From assembly GCA_015680685.1 (NCBI GenBank), contig MNCI01010504.1:9235-71234 (forward strand): a stretch of DNA of 62,000 bases. The letters run 5' to 3'. This document shows, piece by piece, positions 1 to 10,548 of the stretch. How positions within the stretch are numbered: position 1 is the stretch's first letter; each line of letters starts with the position of its first letter. The position numbers and the translations under genes were made by a program. Origin of the DNA: Gnetum montanum. Lineage: Eukaryota > Streptophyta > Gnetopsida > Gnetales > Gnetaceae. The notes under the pieces were generated by a model. It saw only the letters and a list, made by a program, of their open reading frames with translations, had not been told where the DNA came from and searched no databases.

Positions 1-1400
1 GACCTGGAGTTAGTCCTTAAAAGATGTTCCACATACGAGCTCCGGCTTAACCCAAAGAAGTGCATATTCGGAGTCAAAATCGGACGCATGCTGGGGTTTG
101 TGGTATCAGAAACCGGCATACGAGTTGACCCTGATAAGGTCAAAGCCATTGTCGGGTTAACACCTCCCACAGACCTCAAGAAATTACGCGGGTTGCAGGG
201 ACGCTTACAGTTTATACGCTGGTTCATTTCGAGGTTAACCGACAAGTTACACCCTATGCAACAGTTACTGAAAAAGGGGGTTAATTTCGAATAGACCAAC
301 GATTGCCAGCATGCGTTTGATAGTTTAAAACAAGAACTGCAACATTTGCCGACGATTTTCCCGCCACAAAGGGATTTGCCATTTTTCATTTACCTCGCAA
401 CTTCGGACGTAGCAATAGCAACGTTACTTTGTCAAAAGAGGGATGATGGGTCGGAAGTGCCCATCTACTACTTGAGTCACGCTCTATGTGCGTACGAAAA
501 GAGGTATAACGACGTTGAGCGTAATTGCTTAGCATTAGTTTTTACGCTTAAGAAATGTAGGCATTATCTTTTTCGTAGTCAAGTTAATGTCATCTGTAAA
601 AACAACATCCTTAGAGCCATTACGCATAGCTTATACGAGAGTAGTAAAATAGCTCGTTGGAAGGCTATCACGGCAGAATTCGTTCTGCACTATATTGGCC
701 AATCATCCACGAAAGACCAGGCGGTAGCTGACCAGTTAATAACTTCACCGATTAACAATCAAGCAACCATAGAGCCAGAGTTCCCAGATGAACATGTACA
801 TAGTCTAAGCCCTGTCTCATCAGGCCTCGAAGCAACATTGTACTTCGACGGAGCTTCAACTGCCAGAGGTGACAGTGCTGCCACTGTTATTACGCTATCG
901 CCTGAGGATGTGCATCTACACGCTTACCGCTTGACTTTCCTTGTACGAACAATGTGGCAGAGTACAAGGGGCTCCTCAGGGGATTATTAACTGCCGATGA
1001 GCTAAATGTTCGACACCTGGCGATTAGGGACGATTCGATGCTTGTCATAAATCAAATCACTGGAGTCTATGGCTGCAAGGCTATACATTTGCAGCCCTAC
1101 TGCGATCAGGCTAAAGATCTTCTGAGATGATTTATGACCTTCGACGCCCAACACGTTCCACGCACTGACAACACGCTGGCCGACGCATTGGCCACCCTGG
1201 CTTTACACGTGCCTTCACACCTATTTAACACCTGCCCTGCATTGATTACAGACTGCGTATATCCTATCATTCAGGCGGCACAAATCTCTGCTCTGCTCGA
1301 GGAAAGCACGCCTGAGTGGTACGATAATATCAAAACTTATCTTTTACAGGGTGAGCTACCGTTTGCATTAAACATGCACGCAGAAAGACGCAATCCGTAA
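1..1400 (+). pseudogene. Element A pol, part 1: RT tail, RNase H and archaeal-type RNase H (broken)
   Basis: Frame 1 is open from base 1 and encodes the end of RT (NPKKC, then LGFVVS, the usual Ty3/gypsy RT thumb region). A TAG at 292-294 interrupts it, and the same frame resumes with the Ty3-type RNase H (IYLATSDVA, YYLSHAL, ERNCLALVF). The second RNase H follows: LYFDGAST around 840-860, then NNVAEY, RDDSMLVINQI and NTLADALATLA, which carry the D, E, D and D positions of the archaeal-type fold. A one-base loss near 940 shifts the frame, and a stop lies near 1127. Element B keeps the same domains at 16000-17690, so the assignment is firm. The gene is non-functional. Confidence 0.88.
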
Positions 1401-2559
1401 GTGAGCTAGGCAATACGTCATCATCGGAGACAGCATTCTCTGTAGACGCTCCTTTGATGGCGTGTTGCTTACCTGCGTTGACAAAGATCAAGTGCAACAC
1501 ATAGTCGGCGAAGTTCACGAAGGACTGTGCGGTGGCCACGTAGCACCACGGGCTATGGCCCTAAAAATCCGTCGCTTAGGATACTACTGGCCACGCATGG
1601 AAAAAGACTTCCTGACAAAGGTTAAAACTTGTGACACATGTCAGCGGCATGCAAACCTCATCCACGTGTCATCCACAAAATTGCATACAACGCAGATAAC
1701 ATGGCCATTTTAACGATGGGGTCTGGACATCATAGGACCCATCACGCCAAAATCTTCTGCAGGGCATAGCTTCATTATTACCACTACTGAGTATTTTACG
1801 AAGTGGGTAGAAGCTGTCCCCCTGCGGAAAATCACATCCCAACAGGTTTGCCATTTTATCTTGGACAACATAGTAACCAGATTTGGTCTCCCGATGACTA
1901 TTGTGACCGACAATGGACCACAGTTTAGTAGCGCGGATACCAAATCCTTCTGTGATAACCTAGGCATTAGACAGTCTTTTTCCTCCCCCTATTATCCGCA
2001 GGCGAATGGTCAAGCTAAAGCGTCAAACAAGATAGTAATCAATCTGCTCAAGAAAATGCTCGACAGTAACAAGAGACGGTGGCATGATAAAATCCTCTAT
2101 GTGCTATGGGCGTACCGTACTACATGTAGGACAGCTACAGGTAGTACGCCCTATAGCCTGGTTTACGGATCTGAAGCAGTGCTGCCTCTCGAGTTGCAAA
2201 TTCCTTCTCTGAGAATGATCCTCTTCGCGGTTATAAATGAGGCTCAACACACCGAGTCTCGAATCGCAGATCTGAATTCAGTGGAAGAGAAGCGGATACA
2301 AACTCTTGACACGATTGAAAAATATCAAGACAAACAGTGCCAGAAACATCGCCACAACCTGCAACAGCGCCCGATCAAGAAAGGAGATCTTGTTCTCAAG
2401 GCTGTGCGTGAACCAGTAGGCAAGTTCTCTGCAAACTGGGAAAGCCCTTTCTTGGTGATCGACGGGTACAGTAACGGAGCGTTCAAATTAGCAAATGTCA
2501 ACGGCAACGAATTAGCAAACCTTGTGAATCATGTATGCTTGAAGCGGTATTTCATCTAG
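1401..2559 (+). pseudogene. Element A integrase (stop and lost catalytic Glu)
   Basis: Open frame from about 1405, with a TAA at 1711-1713. The zinc-binding HHCC region is visible (HEGLCGGH, then CDTCQRH near 1640). The catalytic core follows: GLDIIGP, then TDNGPQFSS near 1910, then NGQAKAS near 2010, where the expected third acidic residue (usually NGQAE) is Lys. The C-terminal part (KKGDLVLKAV, FSANWESPF) resembles the usual integrase C-terminal domain and ends at 2559. With the stop and the DDK triad, it cannot be active. The tandem repeat block starts right after the stop codon. Confidence 0.88.
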
Positions 2560-2589
2560 CAGCATCTACGGTGTCGACAGCAGGTATGG

Positions 2590-3062
2590 TAGTACTCGTC
2601 CGCTATGACGTAAAACTGGCATCACGCGTCCGCTACGACGTGAAACTAGCACTGACCGTCCGCTACGACGTAAAACTGGCGTTCCTCGCACGCGTCCGCC
2701 ATGACGCTAAACTAGCAAGTTGTAACCGTCCGCTACGACGTAAAACTAGAAGTGTTGTACAGGTCCGCCAAGACGAAAAACTGGCACCGTTTACACGCGT
2801 CCGCCACGACGCTAAACTGGCGCAGGTACGTAGCCGTCTGCTGAGACGTGAAACCAGCACAGATCTGTCCCTGGGCAATGACGCGAAACTGGCATCCACA
2901 GCACGGTCTGCTGAGACCATAAATCAGACATCACGCGTCCGCTACGACGTAAAACTAGCACTTCTTGGTCTGCCCGGACTTTAAACTGGGACCATGGTCT
3001 GCTCGGACTTAAAACCAGTAACGACAGTCTACCAGGACTTAAAACTGGGACTGACAGACCGC
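2590..3062 (+). repeat. Tandem repeats in the 3' region of element A
   Basis: A degenerate minisatellite built on a core close to GTCCGCTACGACGTAAAACT, with variable spacers of a few to about 20 bases. About six close copies occur between 2597 and 2960. A related variant (GGTCTGCTCGGACTTAAAAC type) fills 2968-3050. The block lies between the integrase stop and the LTR, the region known in Tat/Ogre elements to be hypervariable and to seed satellites. Element B has a related block at 18736-19020. Many units read VRYDVKLA or VRHDAKLA in one frame. Confidence 0.9.
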
Positions 3063-4153
3063 CATCATATAAATCAAGCAAGCGTAATCATCTCTGTACA
3101 GCTGCACAGCCAACGGGGTGGGATGCTGAGATAGTCTTAGCGTCGCCACCCCATCGGCATCCTACTGATTCCTCGAATAAGCTAAGAGGCATCTTACTGA
3201 TCCCTCGGAGATGCCGCCACCGCGCCAGCCGTAGTGGTGGTACCTCTGAGAGTTTCACCTCGCCAGCCGAAGCCCCGACAAAATCCTCGTTGACAACGGC
3301 CTTAGGACCCTCCGCCGATCATTGCTATTGGACGCTGGCTTCGCAAATTCATCTGGCTGGTTCCTTGTCTAACCAGTCAGGTGCACTACGTCTGATGCCT
3401 TTTGGCGAAGGTATGCGGGGCCAATCATCAGGATTGGTGGCCCCGACCTTACGCTCCAACTCTTTCTTCATGTCCCAATGACTCTATCTCACATCAAACG
3501 GTGCTCGTTTCGACAGCCTCGCCCCTTGTTCTCACGAGCAATGGTGTCCTCTGTTTTCTTTTGTGGTTGCAGGTTACTTACCTTGGAGAATGTCGTCCAA
3601 AGATGCGTCCATCTGAGCGGTGAAGTACAACAGCGCGTTGAAATGGCTGCTCAGGTTTGCCCAACCACTTAGCTCTGCACCTCTATACCTCGCACAATCC
3701 TACCCTTAACTCTTGTTTCCTTCATCCCCACCACCCGGTTCCCATACGCAAAACCTACATACGCAAGTATTCATCCTCCGCACTCACGCTAGCAGAGACA
3801 TCGCAGAAAGTGATGCGCAACGCTCCTTTTGCACGCATTCCTGCTATAATCGGTGACAGAGAAACCTCAGACTGACGCGCTACGCTCGTCTAAAAGCATT
3901 CCTGTTGACATCAGTGTGCGTACATTTCTGTGCGTCCGAGCGTATTTCATAACCCTACCATCATAATTCATTTTGCATCTTCCCCGAACCTGTTTCCAGC
4001 AATATCCTTCTGTCTCCCATTTCCTCTAGCTTTGCCCTTCCATGATGACAAGGCAATTCTTCAGTAGCCATGGATGCATGATGTTCTTGCTTCTACCGAT
4101 CCGGTGTTTCGTATTCTTTGTCGACGTCTTTCGGGTAAGCCCTCCAACCGTCC
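3063..4153 (+). other. Non-coding 3' region of element A
   Basis: No convincing coding region. It holds short imperfect direct repeats (for example the 20-bp GGCATCcTACTGATtCCTCG type near 3157 and 3188). Towards the right it approaches the polypurine tract. Short open frames here share no visible motif with any family I recognise. Confidence 0.6.
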
Positions 4154-4168
4154 ACAAAAAGGGGCCAT
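4154..4168 (+). promoter_or_regulatory. Polypurine tract of element A
   Basis: The purine-rich run ACAAAAAGGGGCC ends two bases before the LTR start TGAAACACCG at 4169. This is the expected place and composition for the primer of plus-strand synthesis. The LTR start is independently fixed by the start of element B at 5921 (TGAAACACCG preceded by the duplicated target). Confidence 0.8.
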
Positions 4169-4339
4169 TGAAACACCGTTAAAAATCGCAAGTCGGCTTC
4201 ACGCAAAGATTCGCAATTCAGGCAAGGGTGCATCTCAGCATTCCAGAGAGGGGAATAAGACAGAGCAACGCCAAGAGGCACGTAGCATCAAGTTCGCAAC
4301 TTCCTGTGCAGATTCCTAATCTTTCTATGCTTTTAACTA

Positions 4340-4831
4340 TTTACGCTATATCACGCGACATAGCGTAATGACGCTCAGCGTGGTGGTGTTTCGACATAGT
4401 CCGGCATCAGAAGGATAGTTGCTTCAGCATAGGGAGAAGCTTAAGCAGCGTGATATGCAATCTCTTGTGTTAAGTCTTTTGTTCAAGGACACGTTTACGC
4501 TCTATCACGCACAACAGCGTAATGAGCGTAACAAGCTCCAAAATAGTCGAAGGCAGAGTCCAGAGAAGCATAACGTTCGACACTTTTTCTCCCGGCGCAT
4601 GAATAACTTGTCTTTATGCTCGTTACGCGATGGTGCATATCATTGTGTATTTCATCACTTAGGCCAGACATTGTTTACGCTTTGTTACGCGCAGTTGCGT
4701 AGTGAGCGTAAATTAGTCATTATTTACGCTTCGTTACGCGCAGTTGCGTAGTGAGCGTAAAAAAATTTTGAGCATGTTGTTTTTATACCGGATTACGCTC
4801 ATACACGCAACACAACAGGAATGAGTGTAAT
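4340..4831. repeat. Array of TTACGC...GCGTAA hairpin modules in the LTR
   Basis: Five roughly 40-bp modules start with TTTACGC or ATTACGC and end with GCGTAA or GTGTAAT (near 4340-4380, 4493-4532, 4674-4712, 4721-4762 and 4793-4831). Each is an imperfect palindrome with CACGC or TTACGC and GCGTA elements inside. One module is also present in the B LTR remnant near 6090-6125. They lie upstream of the TATA box, so a regulatory or structural role in the U3 region is possible but unproven. Confidence 0.75.
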
Positions 4832-4880
4832 ACAGCCTGAAAGCAATTGAAGCACGCTCAACATGTACTTGCTCTTCATG

Positions 4881-4910
4881 CGCACAACACGCAAATGAGC
4901 GTGTTGTGCG
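4881..4910. promoter_or_regulatory. Perfect 12-bp inverted repeat upstream of the LTR TATA box
   Basis: CGCACAACACGC at 4881-4892 is the exact reverse complement of GCGTGTTGTGCG at 4899-4910, with a 6-base loop. The same structure is at 19101-19130 in element B with one changed base pair that keeps pairing. It lies about 100 bases upstream of the TATA box at 5009. Confidence 0.85.
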
Positions 4911-5008
4911 TAGTCACAGTCTGACTTAAAATGATCAAGTCAACGGAACCCGAAATATCCGGGACCCACGTCATCAGGGTTGCGCCTTTTCCACGGAGCG
5001 TCGCGGCC

Positions 5009-5016
5009 TATAAATA
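5009..5016 (+). promoter_or_regulatory. TATA box of the element A LTR
   Basis: TATAAATA in the context CGGCCTATAAATACC. The equivalent site in the B LTR is at 19232-19239, with similar spacing to the inverted repeat. This marks the probable U3/R promoter. Confidence 0.7.
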
Positions 5017-5880
5017 CCTCAATTGATAAAGATACAAAAGGGGGGCAAACAAATCAAAGCAGAGACATTTTTCTGAGCACCAGAGCACTTATCACTTTTG
5101 TTGGCGAGAAGTCAAAAGGGCAAGAGCATTTTCTGAGCTAGGAAGCATACCTTGAGCGGAGAAACAAAGAGCAACCTTTTGGCAACTGCTGACAGCACCA
5201 CCCTTCAGCAAGAACAGAGCACAGTGTGCTTGAGCCTTAGCAATAGGAGAAATCATTCCTTCGGGGAAGATACGACCATTTCTCCTTTAGGGATCGCTGC
5301 CCTGAGCAGAACCTACTCAAGGCAAAGGAGCAGAACAGGGATTGTGAGATCGTCTCGCCCAGTTTGCAGACTCTACCGGTCAGAAACAGTTGATCGGCAG
5401 ACTTCAGAGCTTGACCATCCTTGCATCCCAGCTTTAGCTTACGAGGTAGATCAGACTTCTATCAGGACAGTTTCCTTATTGTTTTGTGCTCAATTTTGCA
5501 TCAAGTTATTGGGGGTCTCTCCCATTGTAACGTGACATATAAATCATACATTCTTTCAAAAATCGAAGCATAGATCTTTGAAAATCATGCGTTTCGCTCT
5601 TGATTAGCATCTCTTCGGCGTGTTTGACGTTATTATTGTAGCGGTCCATCCACATTGTTTTCCTCCCAGTTCACGGTCCCCCGAATCAAATTGTAGCACG
5701 CAAAGATCCGTAATTTTCATCGTTTTACTGACCCGTAAGTCCCTGTCTGATCAACAAGACCGTTCAGGGCGCCGCGGATTCGCTTTTTCCCAGCATAGCC
5801 CTCGCGCGGATCCGTGGTTAAAACTGTATACACGGAATCTCGATCGGTATTTCCAGCTGCCGACGTTTTCTGCCGTTACA

Positions 5881-5920
5881 AAGGTTGCATTGGTTCAGGG
5901 TGTGAATGGTAAGTGGGAAT
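5881..5920 (+). repeat. 40-bp piece of the element C 5' LTR trapped between A and B
   Basis: This piece matches 29151-29190 inside the 3' LTR of C (shared start AAGGTTGCATTGGTT). Its last five bases, GGAAT, are the target-site copy for element B and recur at 20019-20023, where the C LTR continues with GGATGCTGATGCTAGG. It shows that A and B inserted separately into the same LTR, 40 bases apart. Confidence 0.9.
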
Positions 5921-6268
5921 TGAAACACCGTGAAAATTGTGAGTCGGCCTCAGGCGAAGATTCACGATTCAGAAAAAAGTACATGACAGAATTCCAGAAA
6001 GAAGAACAAGGCAGGGCAAGGCAAAGAGGCGCGCGGCATCAAGACTTTGGTTTCCTTTCGCAGATTTCTTATCTTACTATGTTTTCTTTCTTTACGCTAT
6101 AGTACGCAATGTAGCGTAATGACGCTCAACGTAACATAGTCTGACATTAGAAGGCGGTTTACTTCAGTAGATTTGGCGAAGTCTAAGGCCTAAGCAGTTT
6201 AATATGCGACCTCTCGTGTATTCTGCTAAGTCTTTTGTCCAAGGGCAGATTTACGCTCTGTTACGCTT
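5921..6268 (+). repeat. 5' LTR of element B (only the first about 350 bases)
   Basis: Homologous to 4169-4510 in the LTR of A (TGAAACACCG start, GTCGGC, TTTACGCTATA...GCGTAATGACGCTCA). After TTACGCTTTC the sequence passes directly into the primer-binding site, so about 1.3 kb of LTR, including the TATA box, is missing. The exact 3' edge is uncertain by a few bases. Confidence 0.8.
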
Positions 6269-6270
6269 TC

Positions 6271-6288
6271 TGGCGCTAGAAGGAGGGC
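6271..6288 (+). promoter_or_regulatory. Primer-binding site for tRNA-Asn
   Basis: TGGCGCTAGAAGGAGGGC is exactly complementary to the last 15 bases of the tRNA-Asn gene at 38221-38294 plus the added CCA. Eighteen of eighteen positions match. It lies just after the LTR remnant, as expected for the minus-strand primer. Confidence 0.92.
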
Positions 6289-6522
6289 CTAGGCTCCGAT
6301 TCGTATTTTTTATGGGTAGCCCTGTTAGCCATGTATACCCGCGTTGCCAAAAACGTGAATGTAATACCTCTAGGGAAGTTTACAAAAGTTCCTGTGGTGT
6401 GATCGGTTGCTTTAACGATTCTTTTGGAATCCTACAGGGTAGAAAGCCTAAACGCAATCTTCTTTGCCCATCATTTTTTCTCTTAGATCCAGTCATTTAT
6501 TGTCAACCAATCTACTTGATCA

Positions 6523-9446
6523 ATGGATCCATCTTACACAACCACAACCGCCATGGTTGCCGCTGACTTGGGTGCCACATCTGTGAACCCTATCGCAGTC
6601 ACCAGGCCAGCTCCTGGTGCAGCAGAACCTCAGGGACCATCGCGTCGATCATTGCGGCTATAGGGCAAAGACCCAATATTTACTGTCGTGACGCCTGAGG
6701 AATACAACTTTATCTCCGTCAAGATCCAGGCGAAGCTTGCCCTTAGCCGAGCTGAGATCAAGGCGAAGCAAAATTTCGAGATGATCCATCGCGGGGGCCA
6801 AGATTTCATCCCAACAGCCTATGACATCATCCCTTTAACAAACCAGCAACATGAAATTATAACGCAGTTGGTCATGGCTAAGAGCCAGGCTGCACAGGCT
6901 CCCCCGGAACCCCAGAATGGGGAGGAAGAAGATGATGAGTTTGCAGCCCAGTCTGAGCATTCGTATCACACTCTTAGTCCCCATACTTACATCAACCCAT
7001 TATTCCCTCTTAACGGAGAGGCTGCCTCGCTCAATCCAGCCATGACCACACAGACGCACATCCCTATCATTCCGTAAGGCACTGCGCAGCCATCTGGGCT
7101 GCAAGTGCAAATACCCCACAACAACATGGGGACGGTTTCATCACCACGTGTACCCAGCATTCCGGCGGTGGTTCTAGCATCCACCGTGCCCCATTTCATC
7201 CCGCAGATCCAACCTCAAACCATATCCACAACTCGCCCGATGTAGACCTTATCACTGCCGCCCCCTCCGACCCAGCAGATCACCGCCGTCGTGCAGCCAC
7301 AGATACCTATCCAATAGCCTGCCGCGAGTCAGTAGACTTACCCCGCCGCACAACACAACCAGTCTGCGGTGTACGGTGTGCAACCCTCGGTGGCACCCGC
7401 AACACATATTCTGCAAGTGATCCCGCAATATCCCTATCCTTATCCCGGGCAGCCGGCGGTGGCTAATCTCTCTTCCCAAACCGGTGGATGGTGGTCTTCA
7501 TAGGCACCCCTGCCTCACCATCTACCGGCCAAACCATCCCACCATTTCCACTGCCTGGCCCTGCTTTCCCAGGTCATCCCCCCGCTCCTCCTGCACAGAC
7601 ACCTCCAGCAACAGGTCTGGACCAAGCCTTTCTACTTATTCAAACCCTCACCGAGGAGGTTAGGCGACTTAAGGCCGCTGGCTCAGACACTGCACAGATC
7701 ATGGACTTTTACCAAGATGATCCCATTAGTCTAGCGGTCTCCATGTTGTCGTTGCCACCAGGGATGTCCTTACCTCATTTTACCAAGTATAATGGGGAGG
7801 GGGATCCTAACGCTCACTTTGTCACCTTTAGATCCGAATCCTTGTTGTTGCAATAGTGGCCTCACACGATTATCCGCGTCTTTGCGATGTCTTTGATAGG
7901 GAAAGCTCTAGATTGGTATCGAGCCCTCCCACACTCTTCCATTTCAACCTTGGAAGAGCTTCTAACACAATTCGTGACCCGCTTTAAATACAACTTAAAG
8001 CCATAAGTCACGTTAGATCAACTTATGGGAGTGAAACAAGACCCTCTCGAACCAGTCCAAAAGTTCATACAGCGCTGGAATGCTACTTTGAATGAAATCA
8101 GTGAGCCAATCGCGGACTCACATTTACTGGCCATCTTCAAAGGAGTAGTTAATGATTTTATCAAGTCAAAGCTATATTATCTTTTCCCTAACTCCTTACA
8201 TCAGGCCTTCGCTCAAATTAGAAGCATCCAAGATGCTGCGGAGGCCAACAAAGACCCGGCGTATGTCGCCTACAAAAACGATCACAACAAAGGCAAGGAC
8301 AAAGGTAAAGAGACAACAACGACAGTGGTTACGCTGGCTGAGGGCACGAAGAACAAGAACAAGAAGGCACCTATGGCGCCTCCTAAGACCATGGCCAGTG
8401 CAGGTAGCACCAGCCAGGACACAGCTGCCCCTGAAGGTCCCCCCCAGCCAAAACCAAACTTTGAGCGTAAAGATCGCTTAAAGTATACAGCCCTGCCTGT
8501 AAAACATTTAGAATTGTTGAAACAATTATTAGGGGCCAGATACATTCAACCCAAAAGGGTATCCGAAGAAGCTCTGAAGCGTCACAGACGTCATTGTGAC
8601 CTGCTGAAGAATCCTTCTTTAGCCCTACCTAACGAGCCACCAGTTCTGAAATCTTTCAGGCTGGACCGTTTCTGTGACTACCACCAATTGTGTGGTCATG
8701 ACACATATTACTGCTGGGCGTTGAAGGACGACATTCAACGCATGATCGATGACGGTCATTTGAAATTAGACGGCAGTAGTCCGACGCGTCCGAAAAACCA
8801 AGCATTGCACGTGTATAAGGAGCCATTGAATGCAAACAACGCACCCTATACAATCAATGTGGTGAGTATCGACAGTGAGAGGAAAGTACCACCCAAACAA
8901 CCTTTTGTTTTACGTGTACCTACCAACTCACAACAGGGGAAAACCTTTCATCGACAGCCAGTGGCAGCTCAAGGCCACCATTCATCATTCGGGCACCTTC
9001 TCAGAATGCCACTCATCCACGTAGTAACAGCCAAGCCGCGGCCTCATCTGCGCCCATGCCTAGGGCACCCTTCATTCTCAGGGTGCCAAAACCACCAGCT
9101 GCTCCTCTCACGCAGGGGCAGGCCTCTAACCAAAATCGCCATCCACCACCCGAAAAACAAAAGGGAGAGGATACATCTATTAACGCTACAAAAGACCACT
9201 CTACGCTTGGCTTCCCTAAGCCTAGGCCCCTGGCCTCTATGCCTTCGCCTGTACCTCAGAGGCAGGATAAAGGTGCAGAAACACAGCCATCTCCTCTTGG
9301 CGAGAAAAAGAACAACCCCCCGACTGACGTCATTTGACCTCGGGAGATTCGTCTCTTGGGATGAATGGAAGAAGGCAAGGGGAATAAACAACCTAGTCGA
9401 GAGAAGAACCTCCTCGATGCGTTTACGTAGGTCAAACGGGCTCTGA
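6523..9446 (+). pseudogene. Element B gag (broken)
   Basis: Starts at ATG 6523 (MDPSYTTTTAM). The frame has stops near 6661 and 7075, then shifts. From 7488 a second frame runs to 9446, with stops near 7854 and 8004. Capsid-like motifs are FTKYNGEGDPNAHF near 7780, IGKALDWYRALP near 7900 and VQKFIQRWN near 8060. Downstream is the Tat-type Cys/His motif CDYHQLCGHDTYYC near 8675-8715, followed by LKDDIQRMI, typical of Tat gag. The N-terminal part is Pro/Gln-rich. It formerly encoded the particle protein. Confidence 0.85.
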
Positions 9447-9460
9447 AACAAAAAAATACA

Positions 9461-10129
9461 ATGCTCAGCCTCTATGACCTACTCATGACATCCCGAGAAT
9501 ACCGTGAGGCTATGGTTTGCATGCTGACGTCCATACCTGTGGACGAAGGCTTACCAGTGGAGGAGGAAGCGATACACGCTGTCATGTTTCCTTCCGAAGC
9601 TGAGCAACCTAAGCCTACCTCGTTGACCTTTCATGACGAATCCATCAAAGATGATCCTGAAAAAGGTCAAGTGACAACTGAACCCATGTTCATCACCATT
9701 CGGGTCGGTCAATACCTGATCCGGAGAGTACATGTGGACGACGGCGCAGCTGCAAACGTCATTCCTTATCCCATCATGGATAGGTTGGGTCTGGTCAACC
9801 AGATCATTCCCACGATGACAACATGCATAAAGTCGTTCAATGGAACAAGGGTTCAGGTCAAGGGGACGGTGCGTATCGAGTTTGTGGCAGGAGATCAATT
9901 CCCAACGGATGCCACATTCCTAGTCGTCGAGGAGATGCCTGGGTTTAACTTGATCTTAGTGAGGTCCTAGTTAGCCTAGCTGAGGGCGGTTTCATCACCG
10001 ATACATCAAGAAATACACCTACCTTACGCAGGAGGGGAGGTCGTAATACACGGCGATGAAATCACCCCCAGGACTATCAACAACATTGAGGAAGAACGGG
10101 GTTCGGAGATAGAAACATCGGATGATTAA
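9461..10129 (+). pseudogene. Element B protease (broken)
   Basis: Retropepsin region in a frame shifted from gag. It contains VHVDDGAAANVIP near 9730-9765, where the usual active-site D-S/T-G is read as D-D-G, and the flap-like GTVRIEF. The C-terminal FNLILVRS is followed by two stops and then by an in-frame stretch LPYAGGEVVIHGDEI, matching the usual protease-RT linker of Tat elements, ending at TAA 10127-10129. It would process the Gag-Pol polyprotein. The stops and the altered active site argue that it is inactive. Confidence 0.8.
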
Positions 10130-10548
10130 ACCCATCTCCAAATCCCTCAACAAATCAAAACCAATGATGACAATTTAGCCTAGGCCAACCTGCCATTTCA
10201 GGATGGCAGCGTGGAGGAGTCAGATTGTAAACCCCTCCGCCCTTACGCAACACTGAACGTAAAGGCCTTTAAGAAACAATTGCGAATTAGCGGTTGAACT
10301 GAACGGCATTTACGCACATTATCATGTTTTTTTTTACCAATTGTCGCTGTTTACGCTTAGTAGTCCATTTTCGTCCAATGCATATTTACGCTATAGAAAT
10401 TTTCAATGTTTACGCTTGTCATTCCTTCCTTACGCTATTACATTTCTGTTATGTACGCATTTACGTCTTTTGATCACTTTAGCCTAAATACGCAAAAAAA
10501 AAATACATCACCATCAATTATGCTCTCTACATTACGCAAGGGGGCTCG

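Larger units (their letters stand above)
1..5880 (+). mobile_element. Element A: 3' part of a Tat-lineage Ty3/gypsy retrotransposon
   Basis: The window opens inside the reverse transcriptase of this element. In order it shows the RT tail, RNase H, a second archaeal-type RNase H, integrase, a block of tandem repeats, a non-coding 3' region, a polypurine tract and a 1.7-kb LTR ending in TTACA at 5880. The second RNase H after the Ty3-type one is the hallmark of the Tat lineage. The next 40 bases (5881-5920) belong to the LTR of element C, so A was inserted into C. The left end and its target-site copy lie outside the window. Stops and a frameshift make it non-functional. Confidence 0.9.
4169..5880 (+). 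repeat. 3' LTR of element A (Tat-like, 1.7 kb)
   Basis: It starts TGAAACACCG and ends CGTTACA (TG...CA). The left 350 bases match the 5' LTR remnant of B at 5921-6268, and the right kilobase (from about 4815) matches the 3' LTR remnant of B at 19040-20018. Together these define both ends. A TATA box (TATAAATA) lies at 5009-5016. Upstream of it lie a set of TTACGC...GCGTAA hairpins and one perfect 12-bp inverted repeat. Open frames inside (for example around 5150-5535) are chance frames within LTR sequence. Confidence 0.88.

Noticed and set aside
2590-3062. Repeat array resembling CRISPR
   Set aside because: Unit and spacers are degenerate, there are no cas genes, and the context is the 3' region of a plant retrotransposon.
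5152-6102. Two plus-strand open frames of 127 and 160 codons
   Set aside because: They lie within LTR sequence of A and run across the A/C/B junctions, are not kept in the B LTR copy and show no motif.
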